A stretch of DNA of 24,447 nucleotides, from the IMG/VR virus record IMGVR_UViG_3300031746_000165, positions 1 to 24,447 of that record; one strand, given 5' to 3'. The notes below the pieces were generated by a model. It made no database searches, had not been told where the DNA came from, and saw only the letters and a list, made by a program, of their open reading frames with translations. This stretch comes from a virus. This document shows, one piece after another, positions 1-7,100 of the stretch. The position numbers and the translations under genes were made by a program. How positions within the stretch are numbered: position 1 is the stretch's first letter; the number at the start of each line of letters is the position of its first letter.

Positions 1-179
1 ACGTGGAAGAAACTGACGGACGTGTCAATCTTGTACGCGCCACGATGATGCAGCCCGACGGCACGCTCGCCATCCTTCCGGGCAAGGTCAGCTTCCCGGC
101 GGAGCGTGAGGTCTACCGGGTGTGCGTAGCCAATGATGCCTACCTCGGACGGGGCGATCACAATGTGCGGGCACGATGA
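1..179 (+). CDS. Partial protein of unknown function (C-terminal 58 residues)
   Basis: An open frame enters from the left edge (frame 3) and stops with TGA at 177-179. The visible part ends with NDAYLGRGDHNVRAR and shows no motif I recognise. Its stop overlaps the ATG of the next plus-strand gene by four bases (ATGA), and that junction is the main reason to believe it is real. A GTG at position 3 could be a start, but the frame is open to the edge, so a longer gene is more likely. It lies opposite in direction to the late structural operon and probably belongs to a separate plus-strand unit. Its function is unknown. Confidence 0.55.
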   Translation, partial: VEETDGRVNLVRATMMQPDGTLAILPGKVSFPAEREVYRVCVANDAYLGRGDHNVRAR

Positions 180-418
180 CCTGCGTCCAGTGCAGCAGCC
201 CGAACACTGGCGTGAAAGCAAGCCGGGGTCCGGCCGTCGCTAACACTCACATCCCTGCCGGTGTCCGAGATGACATCGCGGAGAACATAGGCTTTGTCAC
301 TCCTCACTGGTACGCCCGTCAGCGTGTATGCACTGCGTGCCTGCACGTGTGGTGGACCGTGGAATGTTCAGTCGACTCCATCAACTCCCTACTTCTCACC
401 GAGGCTTCTCATGCTTGA
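176..418 (+). CDS. Small zinc-ribbon protein, NrdR/Ogr-like layout
   Basis: This 80-aa protein has two CxxC pairs, C3-C6 and C52-C55, the classic four-cysteine zinc ribbon. The surrounding pattern (CxxC, then VKASRG, then RQRVCTACLHVWWTVE) resembles the N-terminal ribbon of NrdR, where CPxC is followed by a V-x-SR stretch and RRRCxxCxxRFTTxE. There is no room for an NrdR ATP-cone domain, so it is a stand-alone ribbon, as in small phage regulators of the Ogr/Delta type. It may bind DNA, but this is inferred from the fold only. The start ATG overlaps the upstream stop by four bases, and the 3' end overlaps the next gene by eight bases. It could also be a structural zinc protein. Confidence 0.6.
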   Translation: MTCVQCSSPNTGVKASRGPAVANTHIPAGVRDDIAENIGFVTPHWYARQRVCTACLHVWWTVECSVDSINSLLLTEASHA

Positions 419-797
419 TTCCACTACCGAGATTCGTGAACTGTTAGATCGTGCCCTCACCCGCTGTGACGCACTGCTCGAACTGTATGACCACAACATG
501 CGCGGCAACGAGGAGATCGACATCAGCGATGACAAACCCATCCGGCTCGAGCCGGCCGACATCTACGACTCCTGCGTCGTTGGGTACGATGCGAGCGCTG
601 GCCGCTTCATCTACAGCGAGCGGGCTGTCATCTTCGCGACCATGCACAAGGAGGAATGGAACCTCGACGAGGCGCTCGAGTTCCTGAACGCCAATACCTT
701 CCCGTTGTCAGACGTAGAGGGCGGCCCTATCTTCATGGTGTTCGGGAGAGTCCCCGCGCAAAGCCCAGCTCCCAGTGTGGCATGTCCCGAAACGTAG
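411..797 (+). CDS. Hypothetical acidic protein, convergent with the endolysin gene
   Basis: This is a 128-aa protein starting MLDSTTEIRELLDRALTRCD. The ATG at 411 was chosen because a GAGG ribosome-binding site lies just upstream, and because the frame upstream of it merely shadows the zinc-ribbon gene. The N-terminus looks helical and amphipathic; residues 40-100 are acidic with aromatic residues (FIYSERAVIFATMHKEEW). No family is recognised. It is the last plus-strand gene and runs 65 bases into the end of the minus-strand endolysin gene. The final 15 or so residues are proline- and serine-rich and look like read-out of the antisense strand, so the functional part may end near residue 110. 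Confidence 0.6.
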   Translation: MLDSTTEIRELLDRALTRCDALLELYDHNMRGNEEIDISDDKPIRLEPADIYDSCVVGYDASAGRFIYSERAVIFATMHKEEWNLDEALEFLNANTFPLSDVEGGPIFMVFGRVPAQSPAPSVACPET

Positions 798-1146
798 TCC
801 AGTCCCCGCCCCATGTAAGACTGTAGCCTGACCTCGCTCCATCTGACATGGCACTCCAGGCCCGCTTCACCGAGACAGACAACTCGAGGAAGCGGGCCTC
901 ATCTTTCCAGTCGATGGGGTAGGGCGCGATGTCTACTGCCATAGACGGACTGATGTTGTGCCGTGACTTCGGCCACGCCAGCTTGCTATGTCCAGCCGCC
1001 AGAGCAGCATCCTGCTCGGCCTTTGTACGGAACCCACAAAGGATCGAGAAGTCCGGACCGATCTCGATGGCCGCCTTCATCAACCTCTGCAGCACAGGGC
1101 TGCAGGTGTTGAGTCTGCTCAGGCTTCGCTCGCTGAACTTCGGCAT
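733..1146 (-). CDS. Endolysin: L-alanyl-D-glutamate-type peptidase (M15 family)
   Basis: This 137-aa lysis enzyme is predicted to cut the peptide stem of peptidoglycan at the end of infection. It shows the M15/VanY-like zinc-peptidase signature: SRLNTCSPVLQRL near the N-terminus, GFRTKAEQD (residues 38-46), SRH with zinc ligand H63, AVDIAPYPIDW with D72, and GGDWTTFRDMPHWEL with catalytic D121 and zinc ligand H124. Its length matches single-domain phage endolysins such as that of T5. There is no signal peptide, so it needs a holin. The start ATG overlaps the stop of the one-TM gene by one base (TGATG). Its last 21 codons, including D121 and H124, overlap the convergent plus-strand gene. The family is secure; the exact bond cut is by analogy. 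Confidence 0.93.
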   Translation of the reverse strand: MPKFSERSLSRLNTCSPVLQRLMKAAIEIGPDFSILCGFRTKAEQDAALAAGHSKLAWPKSRHNISPSMAVDIAPYPIDWKDEARFLELSVSVKRAWSAMSDGARSGYSLTWGGDWTTFRDMPHWELGFARGLSRTP

Positions 1147-1421
1147 CAGTGCAGCTTGGCTGCGATGGCCGTGATGTCGTTCTCGACTTTTTCAAGTCGG
1201 CTTCCCAGCCGCTCGATGCTGCGCTCGAAGGCAGACCGGTCAGCCTCGTGGGCTGCTACGGTCTTCTCGAGTGCCTGCACCAGGCTGCCGAGCTGTGCCG
1301 TCTGCGCATCGAAGTACGCCTTCAGCGCAGGCACGATCTCCTTGGCGAGGTACACGATGATGCCGACGGCCAACGCGAGAGCGCCGAGGGGCCCGGACAC
1401 TGCAGCGATTATGCCTTCCAT
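1146..1421 (-). CDS. One-TM coiled-coil membrane protein, holin or spanin candidate
   Basis: This 91-aa protein has one hydrophobic segment at about residues 3-33 (IIAAVSGPLGALALAVGIIVYLA), followed by a charged heptad-like helix (about 45-88, ending EKVENDITAIAAKLH). The layout fits either a small holin with a cytoplasmic coiled coil or an inner-membrane spanin. Its position directly before the endolysin, with a one-base TGATG overlap, favours the holin reading. The start at 1421 overlaps the end of the 64-aa gene by 13 bases. No family signature was seen beyond the topology, so the function is inferred from topology and neighbourhood. Confidence 0.72.
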   Translation of the reverse strand: MEGIIAAVSGPLGALALAVGIIVYLAKEIVPALKAYFDAQTAQLGSLVQALEKTVAAHEADRSAFERSIERLGSRLEKVENDITAIAAKLH

Positions 1422-1603
1422 GTGAGACTCGGGAACAGCGCGAGCTGTGCTACCTGTTCACGGTCGGTGTTCGGCTCGACCTTGGCCAGCCTGCCGGGCA
1501 GCAGGTCGAAGACCTTGGGTGCAGGCAGAGAGACCTTCGGTTCGGGCTTGCGCCCGCCATTGCCGAGGATGTCAAACGACGGGGTCAGGTCTACGATTTT
1601 CAT
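1409..1603 (-). CDS. Hypothetical 64-aa protein
   Basis: This is a small protein starting MKIVDLTPSFDILGNGG, proline- and lysine-rich in the middle (GRKPEPKVSLPAPKVFDLLPGRL). It has no TM segment and no cysteine, and I do not recognise it. The ATG overlaps the stop of the preceding 59-aa gene by four bases (ATGA), and its end overlaps the one-TM gene by 13 bases. It is therefore translated as part of the same cistron chain as the lysis genes. The start-stop linkage on both sides is the evidence that it is a gene. Confidence 0.66.
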   Translation of the reverse strand: MKIVDLTPSFDILGNGGRKPEPKVSLPAPKVFDLLPGRLAKVEPNTDREQVAQLALFPSLTWKA

Positions 1604-1779
1604 TCGACACCTTCAATGTCTGCTTCAGGCACCACGTATGGGAATGTCCAATCTTCTGCAATGGCACGCGCTTCCCACTTAGGAGGGACACCGGTGTAAT
1701 ACATCCTTGCATTCTTGCGCTTGACATGCCAATCGATCGTTGACTGAGGCGTATCTTTCTGGAAGACGATGATGATCAT
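1600..1779 (-). CDS. Hypothetical 59-aa protein
   Basis: This short gene was read directly from the minus strand. It starts MIIIVFQKDTPQSTIDWHVK and ends with PEADIEGVE. It is rich in aromatic residues (three Trp, three Tyr) and contains YTGVPPKWEARAIAEDW. I recognise no family. Its ATG overlaps the stop of the glycine-rich gene (ATGA at 1776-1779), and its TGA overlaps the next ATG (1600-1603), so it fills an otherwise empty 170-base gap exactly. Base composition resembles the lower-GC glycine-rich gene: the sampled line 1681-1740 is 50% GC. It may have travelled with that gene, for example as an accessory or chaperone, but that is a guess. Confidence 0.68.
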   Translation of the reverse strand: MIIIVFQKDTPQSTIDWHVKRKNARMYYTGVPPKWEARAIAEDWTFPYVVPEADIEGVE

Positions 1780-2702
1780 GCGAGCACCAGTATAGCGACC
1801 GATCCAGGCTGACCAACAACAGCAGCAGTGGGAGCCACACCAGCTCCGGTTCCTATTACACCTGCATTGGCAGTGATAGTTCCGAAAGACGCAGTTGTAG
1901 TTGTTATCAGCGCCACCAGACCACCACCGCCACCACTGCCACCACCTGACGAAGCAGTGCCAGTTGCAGCACCATTACCACCTGCACCACCGTTAGCAGT
2001 GATTGATCCGTTATTGACAATGGTCTTTGCACCGATGTGAACGATACCACCACCGCTACCACCGTTCCCGGATGAAGCTGTTCCACCAGTGATATCAGCT
2101 GCACCACCTCCACCTCCCCCGCCACCGTTGAATGTAGAAGTGCCGTTGTAAGTGCGACCTGTCAAAATAGCGGGCAGTGAGTTCCACTTCTGTAAGATAG
2201 TCGGCGACGGCGCACCACCGGCAACTCCTCCAGTCTGGGCAGGAGCACTGACACCACCACCGACACCGCCAACAGGAGCAGCTGCAACATTGTTGAGAGA
2301 GCAGTTTGACGACGCTGTGCCGGCGCTACCACCACCACTGTTGGTCCGTCCCACACCACCTGCACCTGAAGCAGCACCAAAGCCCGTACTGACAATCGCG
2401 AGTGCCGTTCCACCGCTAATGCCTGTTCCACCTGCGATACCGTTGTCGTTGATAGAGCCACCGAGATTGATAGTCAGCACGCCCTTGACAAAGATGTTGA
2501 AGCCACGTGGCTTCAGGATGCCTGTTCCCGTGATGGTCAAGTTGTTGTAATGATAGGGACGAGTGAGAGTAGTGGTGCCACCTGTGATTGTAGCATCGCC
2601 ATCTGATCCATCACCGAATGCTCCATCGAAGAGCGTGGTGCTGGTGCTACCACCCGCTACGGTCTGGGCGAAGACGTCAGTGTTGTTGGAAGTTTGTGCC
2701 AT
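1776..2702 (-). CDS. Glycine-rich virion protein, candidate receptor-binding adhesin
   Basis: This 308-aa protein has an N-terminal part (about 1-85) of beta-type sequence (TLTRPYHYNNLTITGTGI, FNIFVKGVLTINLGGSIND), then about 200 residues rich in Gly, Ala, Ser and Thr. The latter includes glycine tracts near residues 193-205 and 240-275 and the alternating phrase GSITANGGAGGNGAATG. Such glycine-rich domains are typical of phage adhesins, such as the polyglycine sandwiches of the T-even Gp38 type, and of other glycine-rich phage surface proteins. It sits after the internal-protein genes, where T7-like phages carry the fibre gene. Sampled lines are 50-57% GC against 68-70% in internal-protein genes, which suggests exchange. 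The adhesin role is an inference; a structural surface protein is the alternative. Confidence 0.7.
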   Translation of the reverse strand: MAQTSNNTDVFAQTVAGGSTSTTLFDGAFGDGSDGDATITGGTTTLTRPYHYNNLTITGTGILKPRGFNIFVKGVLTINLGGSINDNGIAGGTGISGGTALAIVSTGFGAASGAGGVGRTNSGGGSAGTASSNCSLNNVAAAPVGGVGGGVSAPAQTGGVAGGAPSPTILQKWNSLPAILTGRTYNGTSTFNGGGGGGGGAADITGGTASSGNGGSGGGIVHIGAKTIVNNGSITANGGAGGNGAATGTASSGGGSGGGGGLVALITTTTASFGTITANAGVIGTGAGVAPTAAVVGQPGSVAILVLA

Positions 2703-2705
2703 GAC

Positions 2706-3125
2706 TTACTCCTCCCACGTCAGGGTGATCGCGTCCACGGTGCAAGTGCCCGCGTTCGTTCTGAAGTGACAGTACAGGTTGTCATTCGTCGCGCGCACGA
2801 AGTCGATGTCGATCTTGAAGGTGACTGCACCCTGCGCTGCCGTGGTGACGCCGGTGCTGATGGTCGCCGTGCTGTCCCCGACCCATGGCTGGTCGCCCGC
2901 CGCGTCGAGGCTGAGCCGCGCAGTGATGGTCGTCGCCCCGGCCGCGATGGTGTTGACGTGGATGTACAACGCGGACAAACGTCCGATGCCACGGTTGCCA
3001 ACTGTACCCGGGCTGTCCGCGTACAACGGAAGCAGGTGACGTTGAGCAATGACGTACGCGTTGGTCATGCTGACGGCGAGACCCGTGTGGGTCGATGCGT
3101 GAATGAACTTGCCAGTTGCGGCCAT
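2706..3125 (-). CDS. Small beta-rich virion protein of unknown function
   Basis: This 139-aa protein (MAATGKFIHASTHTGLAVSM at the N-terminus) has alternating hydrophobic and Thr/Ser residues: ATTITARLSLDA, STATISTGVTTAAQGAVTFKIDIDFV and CTVDAITLTWEE. This suggests an all-beta sandwich or jelly roll. A strong AAGGAG lies five bases before the ATG. The stop is three bases before the ATG of the glycine-rich gene. Adjacent to that candidate adhesin, it could be its partner, a trimerising base, or a head or tail surface protein. No family is recognised. Confidence 0.68.
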   Translation of the reverse strand: MAATGKFIHASTHTGLAVSMTNAYVIAQRHLLPLYADSPGTVGNRGIGRLSALYIHVNTIAAGATTITARLSLDAAGDQPWVGDSTATISTGVTTAAQGAVTFKIDIDFVRATNDNLYCHFRTNAGTCTVDAITLTWEE

Positions 3126-3163
3126 GATAACTCCTTCTTCTACGACTACGAGAGTTGACTGAT

Positions 3164-3178
3164 GCGGCTACTCGCCGC
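3164..3178 (-). terminator. Small hairpin in the spacer before the 139-aa gene
   Basis: A perfect 5-bp GC stem (GCGGC, loop GAGTA, GCCGC on the minus strand) starts one base after the stop of the 71-aa gene. It has no U-run, so it may be only a weak pause or an mRNA-end stabiliser. The assignment is tentative. Confidence 0.25.
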
Positions 3179-3179
3179 T

Positions 3180-3395
3180 TTACTTACCCTTAATGATGTG
3201 AGCGTCCACCTTGGCGGCCTTCCCGCCCGTGAATGCGCTCTTTACGCGGGCCGATGCCCATTGGTGTGCGGTCATGCCCGGGCGGCTGCCCGACGAGCCG
3301 TACGCTCCGAGGCCCTTGGCGTACACAGCGCGCACCTTCGCAGGTGTCGTGTTGTACTTCTTGGCCATGCCGGAGTAGTCAACGCTTTTTGGCAT
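3180..3395 (-). CDS. Conserved-looking small phage protein (71 aa)
   Basis: This basic 71-aa protein begins MPKSVDYSGMAKKYNTTPAK. Its core, KVRAVYAKGLGAYGSSGSRPG followed by TAHQWASARVKSAF, resembles a conserved phage family of unknown function with a VRxVYxRGLxA..RPG...QWAxARV pattern; I place it there from memory and cannot confirm it. The start at 3395 was preferred over an upstream in-frame ATG at 3422 because a GAAGG ribosome-binding site precedes it, and because the upstream extension lies wholly inside the 55-aa gene. The remaining overlap with that gene is 17 bases. Its role is unknown. Confidence 0.72.
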   Translation of the reverse strand: MPKSVDYSGMAKKYNTTPAKVRAVYAKGLGAYGSSGSRPGMTAHQWASARVKSAFTGGKAAKVDAHIIKGK

Positions 3396-3546
3396 TGCGC
3401 ACCTTCTTCTCCATGCCTTCACGCATGTCGAACGCAGCTTGCTTCTTCCCCGACTTGTAGAGGGTCGTCGCCTTCGCCAACTGCTTGGCGCGAGGAGAAC
3501 CCGGCGGAGCCTTGTAGGTCTTGGGCAGCGGCTTCTTCTTCATCAT
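3379..3546 (-). CDS. Small basic protein (55 aa)
   Basis: This gene was read by hand from the minus strand because it falls below common length cutoffs. The protein begins MMKKKPLPKTYKAPPGSPRA and is very lysine- and arginine-rich (LAKATTLYKSGKKQAAFD, ending KKVRNAKKR). Its first ATG follows directly after the TAG of the 75-aa gene, and its end overlaps the 71-aa gene by 17 bases, so it fits the operon with no gaps. It may bind nucleic acid or be a small virion component, judged only from charge. A second ATG immediately follows the first; either could be used. Confidence 0.68.
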   Translation of the reverse strand: MMKKKPLPKTYKAPPGSPRAKQLAKATTLYKSGKKQAAFDMREGMEKKVRNAKKR

Positions 3547-3774
3547 CTACTGCACCATGCCCGAAGGCTGGCCAGTAGGAGCCACAGGAGGACCGTCAGG
3601 CACAGGAGTTTCCACAACAACGGGACACTCGGGGCAGGGCGGGCAAGAGTCGGGCGCGTTCTCCGGCAGGCCGATGCGAGTGGACGCAAGCGTGCCCCCG
3701 CCCGCTGCCCCAATGAACGCACTGACGACGGCAACCAGAACATGGATGAAGTTCGGGCGGTGTTGAGGTGCCAT
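3547..3774 (-). CDS. Small single-TM protein with a Cys/Pro-rich tail
   Basis: This 75-aa protein begins MAPQHRPNFIHVLVAVVSAF. The hydrophobic stretch at about residues 9-31 (IHVLVAVVSAFIGAAGGG) is one membrane segment. It is followed by CPPCPECPVVVE and a proline-rich end. The start at 3774 was chosen over an upstream in-frame ATG because AGGGGG lies a good distance before it and because the longer form would overlap the 107-aa gene. The short cytoplasmic N-terminus and longer proline-rich outer part resemble small phage lysis or membrane proteins such as spanins or anti-holins, but the gene is well separated from the endolysin. The cysteines could form disulfides or hold a metal. Confidence 0.66.
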   Translation of the reverse strand: MAPQHRPNFIHVLVAVVSAFIGAAGGGTLASTRIGLPENAPDSCPPCPECPVVVETPVPDGPPVAPTGQPSGMVQ

Positions 3775-3775
3775 G

Positions 3776-4099
3776 CTATCGGCCCCCTGCTTTCGGCACG
3801 CCGGTGTACTGACCGGGCAGGTCGCTGATGCTGGACTTGCCAGTGTCACGCGGAGCCTGGTACTTTACGTTCTGGCCCTCGGGGCTCTGGCTCGTGCGGC
3901 CGGAGCGAGGCTTCCATCCAGCAGCGTACCCGCCGGAGGTCTGCTGACCTGCAGGCTTGGCGATGGTGTAGGTGCCGGGGTTCATGAGGTTCGGAATGCT
4001 CGGCGACTTCGAGGACGAAGTCCCCTTGTGGCCCTTGCTCTTGCCGGGGTTCTTGACGGGGGTGATGTCGTAGCTGACATCGCGCTTGTACTCGGACAT
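3776..4099 (-). CDS. Hypothetical 107-aa Lys/Gly/Ser-rich protein
   Basis: It begins MSEYKRDVSYDITPVKNPGK and is low-complexity and probably disordered (Ser, Gly, Lys, Pro). It has no TM segment and no cysteine. A good TAGGAG ribosome-binding site lies upstream of the ATG. It is the first gene after the 1806-aa internal protein and follows one of the few real spacers, which carries an extended -10 motif, so it may open a separate transcription unit of small genes. No function is recognised. Confidence 0.66.
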   Translation of the reverse strand: MSEYKRDVSYDITPVKNPGKSKGHKGTSSSKSPSIPNLMNPGTYTIAKPAGQQTSGGYAAGWKPRSGRTSQSPEGQNVKYQAPRDTGKSSISDLPGQYTGVPKAGGR

Positions 4100-4125
4100 G
4101 GTGAAACTCCTAACAGGTTGGTAGT

Positions 4126-4134
4126 AGTATATCA
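4126..4134 (-). promoter_or_regulatory. Candidate extended -10 promoter (TGATATACT)
   Basis: The minus strand reads TGATATACT in the 37-base spacer between the 1806-aa gene and the 107-aa gene. This is a TGn extended -10 with one mismatch to TATAAT. The -35 region lacks a good TTGACA match, as is common for extended -10 promoters. An A-rich stretch (CGAAAATAG) lies just upstream. Transcription would start about 25 bases before the 107-aa gene's ATG. The same TGnTATACT string occurs before the capsid gene. Confidence 0.45.
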
Positions 4135-4136
4135 GA

Positions 4137-7100
4137 CTATTTTCGTTTATCTATCTCACGTTTCGGCTGACGCTCCTTCTTGAGTTCGCTGGCCTCCTTC
4201 TCTGTTACCGTGGTGCGGGACTGGATTGCCTTGCGCTGTACAGCTTCGGGCATCTCGGCGCCCTTGAACTTGGCCGCGCCGATGGCGTCAAGCATCTGCT
4301 CCACAATCCCCGCTGGATAGGCCCCCGTAAGATCGGAACCTCCAGCGATCTTGCCATAGTCGTTCCAGATGCGGCTGATACCGCCGACCTGCATCGCGTT
4401 GATGTACTTCTTGTAGCGTGCGAAGTCCTCGTCCGACACCACGAATGCTTTGCCTTTGTAGGCGTTTTCGCTGGGGGATGCGTCCACTGTCTTGGCATTG
4501 AAGTAGTTCAAGAACGCAGTCCCTGCAGCCTCGTTGCTCGTCATCAGCAACGCGATGTGCTCCGGCATGAGCCTGTTCTGGGCAAGCTTGACTTCGAGCA
4601 GGTCGTCCAGCGGAGTATCGCTCGCCGGTATTGCTATTGCCATTTTGGTCAACGGCCCCAGGCGCTTTGCCAACGCTCCCTCTGTGAATACGCGGTTGCG
4701 CCCCTCCGCCGTAGGTCCTGCAACCCAGCTCCACGGGTCGGTAAACAGCGCCCCGGCGATGTTCAACGCGTCAGCGTCGGGCATCATCGGCAGCTGCATG
4801 GAGCTACCGATTTTGTTGGACGAGGCCGTGTCATAGCGGCCAACGATGCGGGTGGTGCCAAGCTCTGGCGCGGCGTAGAACGACAGGTCGTTGTAGTTCT
4901 GGTCGCCGATGGCGATGCGGCTGGGCTGCGTGGTAGCCCTGATCATGCGCGTGATGCGCTCCGGATTCGCCACGGCGTTGCGCATGAACTGAACTACCGA
5001 CTGACGGAAGTAGTTGTAGAACACGAAGAAGTTCGTGCTGAAGAACTGCTCTGGCACAGTCAAGGTGCCGTAGTCGAACAGCGACTTCTTGCCGACGGAC
5101 AGCGCTTCCTCAATGGTCTTGCCGTTTCGAAGCGCTCCGGTCACGGACTCCATGCGCCACATGTTGTCTGTCCACGTTGCGATGGGATCCGCTAGAAGTT
5201 CTCGCGGCCCGGTAGTCAGAGCACGTCGTGCCTGAAGGCCTGTCGTGAGGGCCTTGCCTTCCATGCCCATCAGCTTCTCGGTGCCCATCAGCTTGTTGGC
5301 TTCGTTGATGAAGTCGCCCGACACAGCCGCCTCCATCTGACTGCGGAAGACGCCGCTCCGCAGTGCGAGATCGTACAGGTCGCCGCGCGTGTACACGTTG
5401 CCGAGGGCATCCGTGACTACAGGTACCAGGCGCTTGGCCGGATCCGCGTAGCGACTTCCGAGGAGCAGGATGTTCGCAGCTTCGGGGGTGCGAAGAGGAT
5501 TGGAGAGTCGCCCCGTAGTGAAGTAGGCGATGGCCGGCGCACTCAAGTTGTTGACGCCGTGGAACGCAGGGGCCAACGACAAGATGGAGTAGTAGTAGAA
5601 AGAGTGGTACGCATTGATCATTTGGCGCACTACCCGTACCGCCCTGCCTGCCGAGATGTTCCCGTCGTGCGCAATGTCAGACAGCTTGGCCAGCTCTTTG
5701 AGAAGCTGGCTGTACTTCGCCTCTGATCCGAGGTCTGCCTTGATGCGCTCTGCTATTGCGGGCAGCGCCAGCTTCGAGGCGTCCAGCTTCCCGGTGTACA
5801 GATCGTCGACTCGCTGCAGTGCTTCGTCGATCCTGTTGTCTGCAAGCAGGCCTTCAGACTTCATCAGGTCTACGTGCGTGGTGACGTCCTCGAGCAGCCC
5901 GGCAGGTGCGTCCCCCTTGAACTCGGCAAGGAAGCGGTTCTCCAGGGCGCGGCTTAACTGAGCTGCAGTCTCCGGATCGAGCGAGGTGGTCTTCGAGATC
6001 AGGTCATCAAGAGCGGGGCCCAGTACCGGATCTCCGTCGACAAAGGTGCGCTTTAACAAGTCATCCCAGTACCCAGGAGACGCAGCTTCCTTCTTCACCA
6101 TGTCGTAGAAGAACTTCAGCCCCTCATCCTTCCCGCCTGCAATACGGGTCAGCTCGTCGATCACGGTGCGGCTAAGGTCGGTCAATGCCATGGGCCGTTC
6201 GGGGATCAGCTTCACTGCGGCGTCGGCGATGATCTCGTTGGCGCGCGTGCGGGCATAGGCCACGGCAAGTGCCTCGCTCTTCAGCGTTTTCGGCACAGCA
6301 AGCACGCGACCACCGGCATCGGTGATGCGCGTGTTGACCGTGGTCGACACCATCTTCTGCACTTCTGCGAAGACTTCGTCCAAGCTCTCTGCCAATCGCT
6401 GCGGAGTCATGTCCGCAAGCTTGTCGATTAGTGCGGTGTACTCCCGCGTGGAGGACAGAATCTGTTCGCCGTACAAGTACTGTCCAGAAAAGGCGCGGAC
6501 CCAAGGGCTTTGATCCTTCGACCCGTAGATGAGGCTGTCAATCAAGGCCGTGGCATAGGCCTTACCGCCTGCACTGTTCGTAGTTCCCTGTCCCAGGGCG
6601 ATGATCTTCTCTGTCGAGGAGGCGTCAAGCCGAAGACCGTACGACTCTGCAAACCCAGCGTCCTTGCCAAGGCGGCGGTAGTCGTCGCGCAGAGTACGGT
6701 CGAGGGCGCTTACCTTCCCGCGTGCGTCGGCGATGATCTGCTTCTGCACCGGGGAGATGATGGGCCCGAGACGGTCGGAGCTATCCAACAGCTCGTTGGT
6801 TGTGCGGCGGAACATCAAGGGCAGATCGCTCGTCAGCTCTTGGGCTCGGCGCTGCTGTGCAATGGTCGTTGCGCGCGTAGGTCCGAGGCCCCGTCCCTCT
6901 GCCGGCTTGCCTACTTCTGCCAAGGCCCGAGACTGGACACCCTTCTGCTCTGCCAGGGCGAGGGTGTCAAGCTGGTCGTACGCTAAAGTGCGGATATCAG
7001 CGGCCGTGACGACGCCCGCTTCAATGTTCTTCAGCACTTGCGTTTGTACGGCTTCCGTGATGTGGCCCGACAGGCGTGCTTCGTTCGCAGCGGCAGTCAA

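Noticed and set aside
988-1425. 145-aa plus-strand frame opposite the endolysin and holin-candidate genes
   Set aside because: It is antisense to two well-supported genes and shows no motif. The plus-strand unit ends at 797.
1909-2140. Repeated CCACCACC-type trinucleotide tracts, at first sight a DNA repeat array
   Set aside because: On the minus strand these are glycine codons of the glycine-rich protein. No regular unit or spacer is present, so it is neither a CRISPR array nor a satellite.
3396-3422. Nine-residue N-terminal extension of the 71-aa protein
   Set aside because: It lies inside the 55-aa gene and lacks its own ribosome-binding site, while the ATG at 3395 has one.
3775-3849. 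N-terminal extension of the 75-aa TM protein
   Set aside because: It would overlap the 107-aa gene and moves the membrane segment away from the N-terminus; the ATG at 3774 has a good ribosome-binding site.
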